Origin: Rubrivivax sp.
GTDB lineage: Bacteria; Pseudomonadota; Gammaproteobacteria; Burkholderiales; Burkholderiaceae
DNA: 5,867 bases
NCBI GenBank assembly: GCA_004211235.1
Contig: SEEY01000274.1
Location: forward strand, 1-5,867
Direction of reading: 5' to 3'
In this document: piece after piece, positions 5,397-5,867 of the stretch
How positions within the stretch are numbered: the first letter of the stretch is position 1
How the letters are laid out: the number at the start of each line of letters is the position of its first letter
Position numbers and translations under genes: made by a program
The notes under the pieces: model-generated
What the model saw: the letters and a program-made list of their open reading frames with translations, nothing else
What the model was told of the DNA's origin: nothing
Databases searched by the model: none

Positions 5397-5867
5397 ATGG
5401 ATCCAAGCCTCGAACTCGATTTGCAGCCGGCCCGGCGCGGATCCCGCACGGTGCTGTCCAGCCTGCATGCAGCGCTGCGCGACGCCATCGCCTGTGGCCG
5501 CCTGGCGCCGGGCCTGCGGCTGCCCTCGTCACGCGACCTGGCGGCACAGGCCGGCGTGTCTCGCAACACCGCCGTGGCGGCCTACGAGCTGCTGGCCAGC
5601 GAAGGCTGGCTGGAGTCGCGCGGCGCGGCTGGCAGCTTTGTCGCCGAGCTGCCGCGGTCGGCCGTGCAGCTGTCGGACCGCGCCAGCGTGGCGCCGTGGG
5701 CCGACAGCCGCTGGCTGCGTGGTGACGGCGGCGGCTGGCCGGCGGCCTTGACCAGCGGCGCGGCGCCCGCGTATCACTTCAAGACCGGCATGCCGGACGC
5801 CGCAGCGTTTCCCTTCGATGTGCTGCGCCGCCTGCAGCGCCCGCGTTTGCAGGCGGCGCAGCACATC
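5397..5867 (+). CDS. MocR-family regulator (GntR winged helix + aminotransferase-like), N-terminal part
   Basis: The first 157 residues of a PLP-dependent transcription factor of the MocR/PdxR type, cut by the window end. Residues about 16-84 form a GntR winged helix: LHAALRDAIACGRLAPGLRLPSSRDLA, then the recognition helix VSRNTAVAAYELLASEGWLESR and the wing AAGSFVAEL. After a linker, YHFKTGMPDAAAFPFDVLRRL (126-146) matches the entry into the fold-type I aminotransferase domain, which has lost catalytic turnover in this family and senses PLP or an amino compound. The start at 5397 fits family N-termini (M-D-x-x-L-x-L-D); ATG 5370 is in frame nine codons upstream, and neither has a clear ribosome-binding site. 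It begins 69 bases after the kinase stop and is probably separately transcribed. Target genes would lie beyond the window, often divergent or adjacent. Confidence 0.88.
   Translation, partial: MDPSLELDLQPARRGSRTVLSSLHAALRDAIACGRLAPGLRLPSSRDLAAQAGVSRNTAVAAYELLASEGWLESRGAAGSFVAELPRSAVQLSDRASVAPWADSRWLRGDGGGWPAALTSGAAPAYHFKTGMPDAAAFPFDVLRRLQRPRLQAAQHI

Noticed and set aside
4392..5468. Long minus-strand frame (358 aa) opposite the kinase
   Set aside because: It is antisense to clear HisKA/HATPase motifs, is rich in Arg/Ala/Gln as expected from a GC-rich shadow frame, and shows no domain.

Overview
The window is GC-rich DNA, roughly two-thirds G+C by eye, with GC-ending codons in every gene. The gene families point to a betaproteobacterium of the order Burkholderiales; this is inferred from family resemblance, not from a search. 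Layout: (1) the start of a nitrate/nitrite MFS transporter on the minus strand (424 to 1, C-terminus outside the window); (2) a 192-bp divergent intergenic region (425-616); (3) a 423-aa soluble regulator on the plus strand (617-1888) with a degenerate receiver, an ANTAR RNA-binding domain and a C-terminal region carrying two NarX/PilJ P-box-like motifs; (4) 818 bp without a gene (1889-2706), mostly a nested inverted-repeat element of about 0.65-0.7 kb; (5) a translationally coupled cluster: Tat-exported lipoprotein intradiol dioxygenase (2707-3612), OmpR-type response regulator (3609-4319) and sensor histidine kinase (4313-5327); (6) the start of a MocR-type GntR/aminotransferase regulator (5397 to the window end).

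The most interesting part is the transporter/ANTAR pair. The intergenic region holds a good sigma-54 promoter match facing the transporter and a weaker one facing the regulator. A perfect 18-bp palindrome would lie at the 5' end of the transporter leader and fold into a hairpin whose hexaloop, AACGTT, has the A1/G4 bases known for ANTAR RNA targets. Together these suggest nitrogen-controlled initiation plus nitrate-responsive control of the leader RNA, analogous to Klebsiella NasR/nasF but with a different protein architecture (receiver-ANTAR-P-box pair instead of NIT-ANTAR).

The dioxygenase, regulator and kinase overlap by 4 and 7 bases and were probably one transcript. The kinase reading frame is broken: its N-terminal part (first membrane helix and a Pro/Gly-rich periplasmic loop) and its catalytic part are in different frames, and the second membrane helix and most of HAMP are missing at the junction, which looks like an internal deletion.

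The 1.9-2.6 kb element consists of several inverted-repeat pairs nested around one centre near position 2257, each repeat often being a hairpin itself. It encodes no credible protein and looks like a compound REP-like or MITE-like intergenic repeat.
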